Notes: generated by a model from the sequence alone, not told the origin. A stretch of 64,000 nucleotides of DNA from Salininema proteolyticum (GCF_042685645.1 NZ_JBHUNX010000001.1:496001-560000), one strand, 5' to 3'; counted from the first letter of the stretch, positions 13,071 to 21,174 are shown. A program made the numbers and translations.

Positions 13071-13200
13071 AATATTCAACCCATTGGGTTGCATATGGGT
13101 GTTGAAACGGTAGAGAGCTAAACGAGATATTCACGCACGCTATATGATTCTGAGGCAGCACACCTCGGATCCCGAGGATATGTTTGTGTCTCGTGGGTTT

Positions 13201-13318
13201 GTTTGGTGGTGTTAGCGGGAGGGGTACACTCAGTTCCATTCCGAACCTGGTTGTTAAGGCTCCCTGCGCCGATGGTACTGCACTCGAGAGGGTGTGGGAG
13301 ATTAGGTCGCCGCCAAAC
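13201..13318 (+). rRNA. rrf: 5S ribosomal RNA
   Basis: The sequence is about 118 nt. The terminal stem GTTTGGTGG pairs with the closing CCGCCAAAC. The internal CCATTCCGAACCTGG (loop C region) and GTGGGAGATTAGGTCGCCGCC match the 5S consensus. It lies 130 nt after the 23S. Confidence 0.95.
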
Positions 13319-13333
13319 ATTAAACATGATGGA

Positions 13334-13378
13334 GGAAGGGGTTCGTTTCCTGGTAGGGGAAACGGACCCCTTCCTTTT
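13334..13378 (+). terminator. Rho-independent terminator of the rRNA operon
   Basis: A 17-bp stem (13334-13350 with 13358-13374, one G-T wobble) and 7-nt loop is followed by TTTTG. It is the strongest canonical terminator in the window and closes the single rrn operon. Confidence 0.92.
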
Positions 13379-13502
13379 GCCCTTAGATATTGACTAATAT
13401 CGATTGATGGAGGATAATAGGCGCCTCTGCTGGACTCGCTCGACTTGCGTTGAGCGACGTTTCCACGTAGATCCATTCCACTGAAAACAGGAGGAACGTT
13501 CT

Positions 13503-13703
13503 GTGGACAACGAGAAATCCAGTCGGCTGTTACAGCTGATCCGGTTAGTGGGAGACATGCCCAAGGAGTTGGACCACTCCCTGGAGGAGTGGAAAGCCTT
13601 CTTCGGTCGGCATCCCAAGAGCCGGCTAGTGACAGCGTTCGTGACGAGCGTTGGGATGTGGGAGGTCTTGAAGGCCGTTCCTATCCTGCTGTCACTACTG
13701 TGA
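13503..13703 (+). CDS. Small hypothetical protein, 66 aa
   Basis: A perfect AGGAGG (13489-13494) stands 8 nt before a GTG start, so the gene is likely real. The peptide has a charged helical first half (LLQLIRLVGDMPKELDHSLE) and a hydrophobic C-terminal helix (MWEVLKAVPILLSLL) that could insert in a membrane. I do not recognise a family. It is convergent with the AAA+ ATPase gene and separated from it by a hairpin. It sits alone between the rRNA operon and the uncharacterised 13.8-21.2 kb cluster and may belong to that cluster. Confidence 0.65.
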   Translation: MDNEKSSRLLQLIRLVGDMPKELDHSLEEWKAFFGRHPKSRLVTAFVTSVGMWEVLKAVPILLSLL

Positions 13704-13708
13704 TGGCG

Positions 13709-13732
13709 TGCGCCGGACTTTCGTCCGGCGCA
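13709..13732. terminator. Terminator hairpin after the 66-aa gene
   Basis: Perfect 10-bp stem TGCGCCGGAC/GTCCGGCGCA with a TTTC loop, placed between the convergent 66-aa gene and the ATPase gene. It probably acts on both strands. Confidence 0.7.
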
Positions 13733-13765
13733 TTCTGCCGTGGGTTGAGCCCCGATGAACTCGGG

Positions 13766-15316
13766 TCAGCTCAGGACGACTCGTCGCCCTTGTGTCGGCT
13801 CGCCGGGCGAAGGCCCCCTACGGGAGGTTCCGGAAGCGGGTAGGGCGCGGTCACTCAGTTGGCGCACTTCCTGGATGCGTTCAGGGGCGGTCTTGGACAA
13901 CGGAACGATATTCTCGAACGCACGCAAGTAATAGGTCTCCTCGACGTTCTCATCGCCTTTCCTGATGGCTTCGTGGCCGATCTCCGCCACGGCCGCCTGT
14001 ATGTCAGAGCCGGCGAAACCTTCGCTGAGCCGCACGAGTTCGTTGACCAGATCCTCCGCGACGTCTACTTTCAAGTACTTCTCCAGGTACAGGGAGATGA
14101 TCTCGCGCCGCTCGTCCGGTTCGGGGAGGTCTATGAAGAACAGGTCGTCGAACCGCCCGCTCCGCAGTAGTTCCTGCGGTAGGGACTGCACGTCGTTGGC
14201 CGTCGCCACCACGAAGACTCTCGCGTCCGACTCCTGCAGCCAGAAGAGGAACTGGCCGACGAGGCGAGTCGTGATTCCCGTCGTGTCGGTACCGGAGCCG
14301 GCAAGCCCCTTCTCGATCTCGTCTATCCAGAGCACACTGGGCGCCACGGAGTCGGCGGTCTCGAGGGCTTCCTTGAGGCGGGTTTCGGATTGGCCGACGT
14401 ACTGTCCGAACACGGCGGCGATGTCCAGGCGGTACAGGGGCAACTGCCATTGGTCGGCGACGAATCGGGCCGAAAGGGACTTGCCGCATCCCGGCACGCC
14501 GATGAGCAGGACGCCGCGGGGCGGTCGCAGACCCCGGTCACGCAAGTCCATGGTGAGCAGGGGGCGCTTGCGCTCCAGCCACTCGCGCAGACCGGCCAGC
14601 CCGCCCATCCGGACTCCGCCGCCCGCACTGCGCACTCGTTCGATCCCGTTGAGGTCGGAGAAGATGCTGTCCTTGGCACGGCTCAGCAGCGCGAAGTCGT
14701 CATTGGTGATCTTCCTGCGTGCCAGGAGGGTCGCCATGATGTTGAACGCCTCGGTCCGGGTGACTCCGGTCAGGATGGAGGCGGCCTTCGCGAATCCCTC
14801 CTCGTCCCATTCGATTTCCACCTGCCCCCGGTAAGGCTGCACGAAGTCGGTGATCTCTCTGCGCATCTCGTCGATGTCCGGCACGTCGAGGATGACGGAC
14901 ATCCCCAGCCTCTGTAGTGGTATCCAGATCGGATCGGTGGTGATGACGGCTACGCAGCCGCCTCTGCTCTCGGCGAGCGTGGCCAAGTCCAAGAGGCGCC
15001 GGGAGGTTTCACTGTCGTCGCTGATCTGCTGTATGTCGGTGAAGACGATGGTGAGGTGCTCTCGCGCCTCGAACTGTTGGCTGATGAAGTCGATGGCGCC
15101 CCACACCGACATGTCCTCGGAGACGATGGCCCCAGTCGCGATGTCGCGCAGTCCTTGGCTGAGCGTGTGGACGAGGATGTCGAGTTGCAGGTCGTCGGCG
15201 ACGGATTTGAGGATTTCGCGGACCCGCACGCGCTCTCCGGAACGGATGGAGACGAAGGGGATCCGGGCGAGCAGGTAGGACTCCAGTTGGGCGCGGGTTT
15301 CTTCTGCATTGGACAC
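13766..15316 (-). CDS. AAA+ ATPase, Ycf46-like
   Basis: The protein has about 516 aa from the GTG at 15314-15316 (VSNAEETRAQ), chosen because AAGGAG stands 8 nt upstream. A longer in-frame start at 15352 would overlap the previous gene. The N-terminal about 235 residues form a Ycf46-type domain resembling a degenerate NTPase (IPFVSIRSGE, LTIVFTDIQQ). The C-terminal AAA+ module has Walker A GVPGCGKSLSA (about 270), Walker B VLWIDEIEKG (about 330), a sensor-1 ATAND and arginine-finger-like LRSGRFDDLF (about 386), then the lid. A disordered Arg/Pro/Ser tail follows. Ycf46 proteins are poorly characterised. It is the last gene of a five-gene coupled operon. Confidence 0.85.
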   Translation of the reverse strand: MSNAEETRAQLESYLLARIPFVSIRSGERVRVREILKSVADDLQLDILVHTLSQGLRDIATGAIVSEDMSVWGAIDFISQQFEAREHLTIVFTDIQQISDDSETSRRLLDLATLAESRGGCVAVITTDPIWIPLQRLGMSVILDVPDIDEMRREITDFVQPYRGQVEIEWDEEGFAKAASILTGVTRTEAFNIMATLLARRKITNDDFALLSRAKDSIFSDLNGIERVRSAGGGVRMGGLAGLREWLERKRPLLTMDLRDRGLRPPRGVLLIGVPGCGKSLSARFVADQWQLPLYRLDIAAVFGQYVGQSETRLKEALETADSVAPSVLWIDEIEKGLAGSGTDTTGITTRLVGQFLFWLQESDARVFVVATANDVQSLPQELLRSGRFDDLFFIDLPEPDERREIISLYLEKYLKVDVAEDLVNELVRLSEGFAGSDIQAAVAEIGHEAIRKGDENVEETYYLRAFENIVPLSKTAPERIQEVRQLSDRALPASGTSRRGPSPGEPTQGRRVVLS

Positions 15317-15348
15317 GGTGGTGTCTCCTTCGGTCGGCGGTCCTGGGG

Positions 15349-15876
15349 TCAACGGAACCGGATCGGGCGTGGTCCGGTGTCGGGCGGGTTCGGGGTGTCG
15401 CGACGCTCCGGCGTCCGCGTGCCAAGGTCGGCCGTCAACGGGCCTCGGCGGACGACGGCCGCGCGGTGGCCGGTCGGGTCGTCCTCACCGGCGCTGCGTT
15501 CCAGGCTCCGTTGTGCCGTGGCGACACTGGCGTGGAGTGCGGTGGCCAATTGAGTGCGAAGGTCTTCGGGCAGACGGTCGGATTCGGCGAATCTCTTGAT
15601 CGGTCGCAGGCGGCGTCGGGCTGCGGTCAGGGCCGCGCCCAGCTCGTCAGCGGTGAGGCCGCTCGCCCGCCCCATGTCCCGCTGGAGGCTCTCGGCCCAC
15701 AGGCCCATGCGTGCGGTGAAGGCCGATTCGACCCGGTCCAACAGCCGCTCGTACATTCCACCGCCCCAGTCGGAGTGAAACGGAGGCAGGCCGTCCGTTC
15801 CCCGGTCGACACCGCGCCCGAAACCCTCCAGCCACTCCTTCCATCGGGTGTAGTCGCCGCTGGACGCCCTGATCAC
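15349..15876 (-). CDS. Uncharacterised 175-aa protein of the AAA+ operon
   Basis: The GTG start (15874-15876) overlaps the stop of the 56-aa gene (GTGA), so translation is coupled. The first 30 residues are aromatic-rich (DYTRWKEWLEGF, PPFHSDWGGGMY). The middle is helical (YERLLDRVESAFTARMGLW, then AARRRLRPIKRFAESDRL). The last 45 residues are disordered, basic and proline-rich (TPNPPDTGPRPIRF). There is no membrane segment and no family I recognise. Its position just before the ATPase suggests a cytoplasmic adaptor or substrate of that ATPase (inference). Confidence 0.75.
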   Translation of the reverse strand: MIRASSGDYTRWKEWLEGFGRGVDRGTDGLPPFHSDWGGGMYERLLDRVESAFTARMGLWAESLQRDMGRASGLTADELGAALTAARRRLRPIKRFAESDRLPEDLRTQLATALHASVATAQRSLERSAGEDDPTGHRAAVVRRGPLTADLGTRTPERRDTPNPPDTGPRPIRFR

Positions 15877-16043
15877 CGGGTACCGTCCGGAGAAGTGGGC
15901 GGTCGGCGGAGCGGCTCGACCGGCGGCACGAGGTCCCAGTCGGGGAGCCGGAGGGCGATCGAGCCGTCCTGCTCTTCGTCGGGCCCGGAGATCGGCCGGA
16001 CGGTGGATCGTGACACGGGTTCTCTCTGTTGGTCGTCCTGCAT
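15873..16043 (-). CDS. 56-aa motif protein of the AAA+ operon
   Basis: The minus strand from ATG 16041-16043 reads an acidic, largely disordered peptide (MQDDQQREPVSRSTVRPISG at the start) with one hydrophobic/aromatic patch, IALRLPDWDLVPPVEPLR (about residues 29-46). It then ends near PTSPDGTR. Its ATG overlaps the preceding stop (TGATG) and its TGA overlaps the next GTG; GAGGAG lies about 10 nt upstream of the start. Such coupling at both ends argues for a real gene despite its size. The shape suggests a linear docking motif bound by a partner protein. Confidence 0.7.
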   Translation of the reverse strand: MQDDQQREPVSRSTVRPISGPDEEQDGSIALRLPDWDLVPPVEPLRRPPTSPDGTR

Positions 16044-17770
16044 CAGGTGATCACTCCTCGTGCGGTGTCAGGGGCTCGCACCATCTGCTGATCGGGGCGC
16101 AGCGCCCGCAGGAAATCGTGGAGACGGGCCGCCTGTTCGCGTTCTTCCTCGGTCCGCTCGCCGAAGTCGACCAGTTCCGCCAGCGCCCCTCGCAGTTCTC
16201 GGGTCCTTTGCCTCTTGTTCTCTTCGGAAGCGATTCGAATCCCTTCGCATTGCTGTTCCTGGCGCCGATTCTCGTGCCATGCCCAGGCACCGGCGAATAT
16301 CGCTGCCGCTACCAGTGCGAGCCCTAGCAGCGGGACTGCCATGGTGAAGGCGACGATCGCCGTGAGCGCACCGACGCCGGCCGCGGCAGCCCGCCCGTAC
16401 ACGGCCGGCAGGGAGCGGACGGCCTCCATGTCCCTCGCCGTACGGGAGTCGAAGTGAGCGGTGAGGCCGGCGACGACGTCCTCTTCCCGGGTGGCGTCGT
16501 GAACGGACGTCGACCAGCCGTCGATATCCAGGTTCACCTGGTCGGGCAGGGCCGCGACGGAGGCGGCCTCCAGCCGGCCGGCGGCTTGGTCGGCCCAGTC
16601 GCGACAGAGCGCTATGGCCAGGCGCTGCGTCGAGCGCGAGACTCCGGTGTCTTCCGGGGCGAGCGCCGAGTTGCTCAAGAGGTCCAGGAAGTTGATCTCG
16701 CTGTCGAAGGCCTCCTGGGTCGCCGCGGTCCGCTTCCGCGCCGCGTCCAAGTCTCCTCCGCTACCTATGACGTCCAGAAGCTCGGCTTCTTTTCGCCGGA
16801 GCGGAGCCTCTTCCTCGTCGAAGGAGGTCACCAACCGCTGCAACAGGTTGTCGACCTGTTCGGCGAGGGTCCGGGACCGGTTCAGGGGCTTCTCGTAGAC
16901 TCTTCGGACCTCCTCGGCGGCAGGGCCGAAGACGGTGGAGAGCTTGTAGGCGTTCTCCAACTGCGGCCAGTCCGGGCTGAGCGCCCTGAGGTTCGGGAAG
17001 TCCGTGGGAGGGTTCCGGCGGTGCGAGCCGATGTACTCGCACCACCTCTCCACTTGGGCCTCGACGGCGTCCTCGTCGGATACCAGGCGGTCGTACCAGG
17101 AGGCGCCGCGCTCAAGGATCAGTTCCTTCGCGGCCGGTCCGAATCCGCCGTTGGCCACCGCGTCCAGGAGGACGGCGAACTCTTGGCCCAGGCGGTCGGC
17201 GTCCTGTCGGGCGAGGTACTGGCTCAACCAGCGCACCGCCGGTTCATCGCGTTCCACGCGGCGCAGCACGAGGGCGAAGAAGAGAGACGTCTTGTCATTG
17301 TCGCGCCGTAGCGATTCCTTCAGACCGCGGTCGGCCAGGGGTTTGTCGTCGCGGATCCACGCTGCCAGGGCGACGAGCGCCGGGGCGAGCCAGTAGCGGG
17401 GCGTGGAGATCATGAGTTCCTCGGTGGCCTGCCGGATCGTGGAGTGCGGGATGAGGCCCGCGTCCATGCCCTGCAGGATGCCGGTGGCGTGGAGTCGGAC
17501 GGCGGAGTAGTGGCCGAAGTTCGCGTCCACCTCCTGCCGAATGGTGTTCAGTTGTGTCTGGGCCAGCTGCACGTTCTTGGCGAGGGTGTCGGCGACCATG
17601 AACTCGTGGAATTCGGTCTGCAGCTGGTCGACGCGGTTGTTGTTCGCTTCCAGAAGCGTCCGGACTTCGTGGACGAGGAGTTCCACGGACTCCTGGCGGT
17701 TCATGATCTCGTTGATGGAGCTGTTGAGTCCGTTGAGGTATTCCTCGGACAGGATCACTGGTCTCGCCAC
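16043..17770 (-). CDS. Coiled-coil protein with membrane hairpin, unknown function
   Basis: The protein has 575 aa, with a GTG start at 17768-17770 preceded by GGAGGG at 7 nt. Residues 1-90 are a coiled coil (long Leu/Gln/Asn heptads: VRTLLEANNNRVDQLQTEF). Residues 110-270 form a helical domain (PRYWLAPALVALAAWI; KTSLFFALVLRRVERD). Residues 290-370 are a second coiled coil (LAEQVDNLLQRLVTSFDEEE). A hydrophobic hairpin is near 460-495 (GALTAIVAFTMAVPLLGLAL), followed by a charged cytoplasmic tail. It looks like a membrane-anchored scaffold. Similar proteins are uncharacterised in other actinobacteria as far as I recall. Its stop overlaps the next ATG. Confidence 0.8.
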   Translation of the reverse strand: MARPVILSEEYLNGLNSSINEIMNRQESVELLVHEVRTLLEANNNRVDQLQTEFHEFMVADTLAKNVQLAQTQLNTIRQEVDANFGHYSAVRLHATGILQGMDAGLIPHSTIRQATEELMISTPRYWLAPALVALAAWIRDDKPLADRGLKESLRRDNDKTSLFFALVLRRVERDEPAVRWLSQYLARQDADRLGQEFAVLLDAVANGGFGPAAKELILERGASWYDRLVSDEDAVEAQVERWCEYIGSHRRNPPTDFPNLRALSPDWPQLENAYKLSTVFGPAAEEVRRVYEKPLNRSRTLAEQVDNLLQRLVTSFDEEEAPLRRKEAELLDVIGSGGDLDAARKRTAATQEAFDSEINFLDLLSNSALAPEDTGVSRSTQRLAIALCRDWADQAAGRLEAASVAALPDQVNLDIDGWSTSVHDATREEDVVAGLTAHFDSRTARDMEAVRSLPAVYGRAAAAGVGALTAIVAFTMAVPLLGLALVAAAIFAGAWAWHENRRQEQQCEGIRIASEENKRQRTRELRGALAELVDFGERTEEEREQAARLHDFLRALRPDQQMVRAPDTARGVIT

Positions 17771-17773
17771 CGG

Positions 17774-18235
17774 TCAGCCCTCCGCCTTGATGACGGTGCC
17801 GTCCGGGCGGATGCACAGGACTCCGTCCTCGTACACTTCCACGGCCAGATAGGAGGCGGTGCGGGTCCAGGCGCGGGCGCGCTCCAATCCGTCGGGCAGG
17901 GGTTCGCCCCGGCGATAGTGGGCGATGATGTCGTCGAGTGCCGGGGTGATCGTGTGGACTTGGAAGTCCTCTCCCAGATGGCAGTGGGCGATGATTCCGA
18001 TCGGCACGGCCGACGCCGCCAGTTCGGCGCTGATGCGTTCGCGCACTTCGGAAGTGTCCACTCGTACGGTGGCGGTCGACGCGTCGAGTCCTGTGATGAG
18101 GTCGAGGTATCGACGCGAGCGCCGCTCCACGGATCGGTGGGCGGCGGTCTTCGCCGCGGACGGCGTGAGCCGTGTGCCGGTCGTCGGCCGGGCAAGCGGT
18201 ACCGGCCGGTGTCGGGGTCGCGGGTTGGAAGGCAT
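17774..18235 (-). CDS. Uncharacterised 153-aa protein, first gene of the AAA+ operon
   Basis: It starts at ATG 18233-18235 with AGGAGG 7 nt upstream, a strong initiation site. The N-terminal 40 residues are basic and proline-rich. The rest is a compact alpha/beta-looking domain (STATVRVDTSEVRERISAE; IGIIAHCHLGEDFQVHTITP; YLAVEVYEDGVLCIRPDGTV). The stop lies 3 nt before the next GTG. There is no membrane segment and no family recognised. It is divergent from the metalloprotease gene across a 150-bp promoter region. Confidence 0.75.
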   Translation of the reverse strand: MPSNPRPRHRPVPLARPTTGTRLTPSAAKTAAHRSVERRSRRYLDLITGLDASTATVRVDTSEVRERISAELAASAVPIGIIAHCHLGEDFQVHTITPALDDIIAHYRRGEPLPDGLERARAWTRTASYLAVEVYEDGVLCIRPDGTVIKAEG

Positions 18236-18385
18236 TGGGCGGCCTCCTGGGTTTCGGGCTCCGCGTTCGCTCTTGTTCGCGCGGAACCGGTCCTTATATC
18301 ATGAAATGTAGATGGTTGCACTGAGTTTGTATTGTCAACCATAAATGAGATGTGCCACAACCCCCTGAGCCCCGAGGAGGACGAC
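18236..18385. promoter_or_regulatory. Divergent promoter region of the unknown cluster
   Basis: This is an AT-rich island in GC-rich DNA. For the plus strand, TTGCAC (about 18316) and CATAAA about 18 bp downstream can serve as -35/-10. For the minus strand, TATAAG (near 18293-18298) is the best -10. The palindromic pair GGTTGCA...TCAACC flanks the middle. One control region probably drives both halves of the cluster (inference). Confidence 0.5.
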
Positions 18386-19537
18386 ATGGGCCGCGAGCAC
18401 GGCGACGGCGACACCGGCCGTCCGCTTCCTCCCTGGATGCGGCCCAAGGTGAAGCCTCCCGACCAACTCGGTGTCTTCCAGCCGCCGAGTCCCTCCTCCC
18501 CGTCGCAGGACCCCGACGGCGGCACGGCCTCACCGGACCCTCCGGCGGCGCGGCCGCCCGGAGGGCGCCGCATCGACCTGCCCGCCTTCGGAACCCTCCT
18601 CATCGCCGTACCGTGGCTGCTCTACGGCTTCCTCGTGATCGGCCTGTTCTCGGCGGCACTCGGTCTCGCCCTGTTCATCATTCCCCTCTGGATTCTCTCC
18701 GGAGCGCTGATGTTCTTCCCTCCCGCCGAGACGGCGATCGCCCGGTACCTGTACCGCTTCCGTCCTCCCACCTCCCGCGAACTGGACATCCTCCAACCGG
18801 CCTGGGAAGAGGTCGCCGGACGCGCGGGGATCGACCCCGGACGGTTTCGCCTGTGGGTCCAGGACGCCGACGATTTGAACGCCTCGGCCTCCGCCGGCCA
18901 CATCCTGGCCGTCACCCGTCAGGCCGTCGATACGATGCCTCCGCATCAGCTTCGGGCCGTCCTGGCCCATGAACTCGGGCACCACTCGGCCGGGCACGCC
19001 TGGAGCACCCTTCTGCTGTACTGGTATTCGATGCCGGGCAGGTTCTTCAACGGGGTCCTGGCCACAGCCGCGTGGGTGGCGCTGTGGGTCGGCGCTCAAG
19101 CGTTGCGGGCGCTCCTCTACGTCTTCGGCGCCATGCTGAAGATCGTCAGCCACCTGCCGCTTCTGTTCATGATCGCCGGGCTCATCGGAATCTGCCTGCT
19201 GGCCGCGACGGTGCTCGAGTTCATCGGGGCCGTAGTCGATTCGATTGTCGCGGCCGCCGTTCTCCTCACCCGAATCGGAGTGCTCCCGGCGGTGCTGGCC
19301 GTCGTCTTCCTCACCCCGCCCCTCATGGCCTGGGTGTCGCGGCGCGCGGAACTCCGCGCCGACCGCATCGCCGCCCGCGTCGGCTACGGCCATGCGCTGG
19401 TGGACGTCATGGAAGACTGGCTGGCCATGGGAATGCGGGACGGCCGGAGGGAGGCCTTCCGCGACAGGATCCTGGCCACCCACCCTCCCATCGACATCCG
19501 GATACGCCGACTCAAAGCCACCCTGGGGATGCCGTGA
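18386..19537 (+). CDS. M48-family membrane zinc metalloprotease
   Basis: The protein has 383 aa from the ATG preceded by GAGGAGG. The N-terminal about 65 residues are proline-rich and disordered. Two membrane helices follow (about 68-112), then the catalytic domain with HELGH (about 194-198) inside LRAVLAHELGHHSAGHAW, the third ligand in the ELRADRIAA segment (about 320), and the C-terminal THPPIDIRIRRL typical of HtpX/M48B. Hydrophobic helices between about 225 and 310 separate the two halves. HtpX-like proteases degrade misfolded membrane proteins. Its stop overlaps the next GTG (GTGA), so it is co-translated with the VirD4-like ATPase, an unusual partner. Confidence 0.9.
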   Translation: MGREHGDGDTGRPLPPWMRPKVKPPDQLGVFQPPSPSSPSQDPDGGTASPDPPAARPPGGRRIDLPAFGTLLIAVPWLLYGFLVIGLFSAALGLALFIIPLWILSGALMFFPPAETAIARYLYRFRPPTSRELDILQPAWEEVAGRAGIDPGRFRLWVQDADDLNASASAGHILAVTRQAVDTMPPHQLRAVLAHELGHHSAGHAWSTLLLYWYSMPGRFFNGVLATAAWVALWVGAQALRALLYVFGAMLKIVSHLPLLFMIAGLIGICLLAATVLEFIGAVVDSIVAAAVLLTRIGVLPAVLAVVFLTPPLMAWVSRRAELRADRIAARVGYGHALVDVMEDWLAMGMRDGRREAFRDRILATHPPIDIRIRRLKATLGMP

Positions 19538-21174
19538 AGTGGTTCAAACGCAAGGACAAGAGCAGGCCCCGACGCCGCCCCTCTCCCTGGGACTGGCTGA
19601 GACCCCGCCATGCGCATGCCGCCGACTCCCTCGATCTGCTGCACTCCCGAGGGGAACTGACCGAGGTCGACTACGCCCGCATCGGCAACGCGTTGGAACC
19701 CTTCAAGACCGGAGCGGTCTCCGATCAGGAGCGGCTGGGAGAGCTGGCCGCCGCCATAGTCGCGGAGGGGGCCGGCGCGCTCGCGCACCCCTCCGGCCTG
19801 CGCCGTCTTCCCGGACGCCTGATGGCCAGGCACAACCTGGAGCACGGCCAGGTACGGGTGGGCACGATCGTGCCGTCGGCCAGGGCGCCGGAAACCGGGG
19901 GCCTGGACTTCGCAGTCGGCCAGGACGCGCTGCGCACCTCCATGCTCGTCATAGGGCCGCCGGGATCGGGCAAGACGCGGGGTTTCGCCCTCCCCGTCGT
20001 CGAACACCTCTCCCTGGGGGCGCTGGCCGGACAGTCGAGCCTCGTCGTCATCGATCCCAAGGGGGACGACTTCGACTTCCCCGGTTGGTTCGACCATGTC
20101 ATCGACCCGCTCGCTCCGACGACGGGCTTCGACCTGTTCGGCGGCGCCGAACACGCTGAGACGGCGGCCGACCGGCTGGCGAGCGCCCTCCTTCCTCCGC
20201 AGGCGGGCGATGACGTCGCCTATTTCATGGACGCTTCTCGCAACGCCCTATACGCGTGCCTCTCGCCGTACGTCGATGCCTTCCGGAGATTTCCGTCCGT
20301 TCGGGAACTGCTGGCGCTCTTGCGGGTCGAACAGGGAACCACCGACCATGTCAAGAGCGGGTTGAAGGGTCATGGGAGCAAAGCCGCTCGCGCACTGCTG
20401 GACACCCGCCGGGACCAAGCGTCGGGGCGCCACGACCCCGCGGCGAGCATGGTCGAGCGGCTCGCCCTCCTCCACCGTCCCCGGCTGGAGCGCCTGCTGG
20501 ACGGGACCGGTCCCAAGTTCCGGATGACGGAGATCGACCACGGTGTGCGGGTGCGGTTCGCGCTCGCCGAGTCCGAGTACCCGGAAGCCGGGCGGATCAT
20601 CGCCAGGCTGGCGGTCTCACAGTTCGTCCAGGTCGCTTCGTCCTCCAAGACCAACCGGAATCTTTTCAAGGGGCTCGTCATGGACGAGGCGGGGCGGTAC
20701 GTGGACGACTACGCGGCCAAAGGAGTGCAGAGGCTCAGATCCAACAATGCCGGGCTCGTGCTGCTGTCCCAGTCGATCTCGGACTTCCGCGCCGATGTGC
20801 GCTCCTCGGTGTTCGGGTCGGCGGGTTGCAAGGCCGTGTTCGGCGCGGTCGATCCGGGCGACGCCGATCTGTTCTCCCGGTTCTTCGGGGACGAGTGGAT
20901 TTCCGAGATCAGCGTCAGCCGCGACAGGCGGGAGGGGCGGTCGTGGTCGAGAGGGACCACGCGGGGTCTCGGCGGCATCTTCGACTACCGTACTCAGCGC
21001 GGGCGCACTCGCACGGAGTCGGAAAGCCGCGGATACACGTACAAGAAGGTGGAGCGGGCCCGGTGGACGCCGTCGGACATCATGACCGGAATCCCCACGG
21101 GGCGCTGTCTGGCCGTGCTGACCGACGCGACCGGGCACCGATTCGGCCCCGTCGAGGTCGATCTGCGGGCCTGA
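19534..21174 (+). CDS. VirD4/TraG-like ATPase (coupling-protein fold)
   Basis: The protein has 546 aa from GTG 19534 (VKWFKRKDKSRPRRR), overlapping the protease stop. Walker A is GPPGSGKTRG (about 145), the P-loop partner segment SSLVVIDPKGDDF is near 170, Walker B is GLVMDEAGRY (about 382) and the TraM-recognition-type motif is LVLLSQSISDFR (about 410). This matches type IV secretion coupling proteins. However, the N-terminus lacks the usual membrane helices, and no relaxase, VirB or conjugation gene is nearby. The N-terminus is strongly basic with a Trp patch (PSPWDWLRPR). It is likely a repurposed DNA/protein motor or a component of an uncharacterised membrane system. Confidence 0.85.
   Translation: MKWFKRKDKSRPRRRPSPWDWLRPRHAHAADSLDLLHSRGELTEVDYARIGNALEPFKTGAVSDQERLGELAAAIVAEGAGALAHPSGLRRLPGRLMARHNLEHGQVRVGTIVPSARAPETGGLDFAVGQDALRTSMLVIGPPGSGKTRGFALPVVEHLSLGALAGQSSLVVIDPKGDDFDFPGWFDHVIDPLAPTTGFDLFGGAEHAETAADRLASALLPPQAGDDVAYFMDASRNALYACLSPYVDAFRRFPSVRELLALLRVEQGTTDHVKSGLKGHGSKAARALLDTRRDQASGRHDPAASMVERLALLHRPRLERLLDGTGPKFRMTEIDHGVRVRFALAESEYPEAGRIIARLAVSQFVQVASSSKTNRNLFKGLVMDEAGRYVDDYAAKGVQRLRSNNAGLVLLSQSISDFRADVRSSVFGSAGCKAVFGAVDPGDADLFSRFFGDEWISEISVSRDRREGRSWSRGTTRGLGGIFDYRTQRGRTRTESESRGYTYKKVERARWTPSDIMTGIPTGRCLAVLTDATGHRFGPVEVDLRA

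Noticed and set aside
19534..21174. Integrative conjugative element
   Set aside because: A single VirD4-like gene without relaxase, integrase, VirB genes or attachment-site repeats. The flanks are core housekeeping genes.
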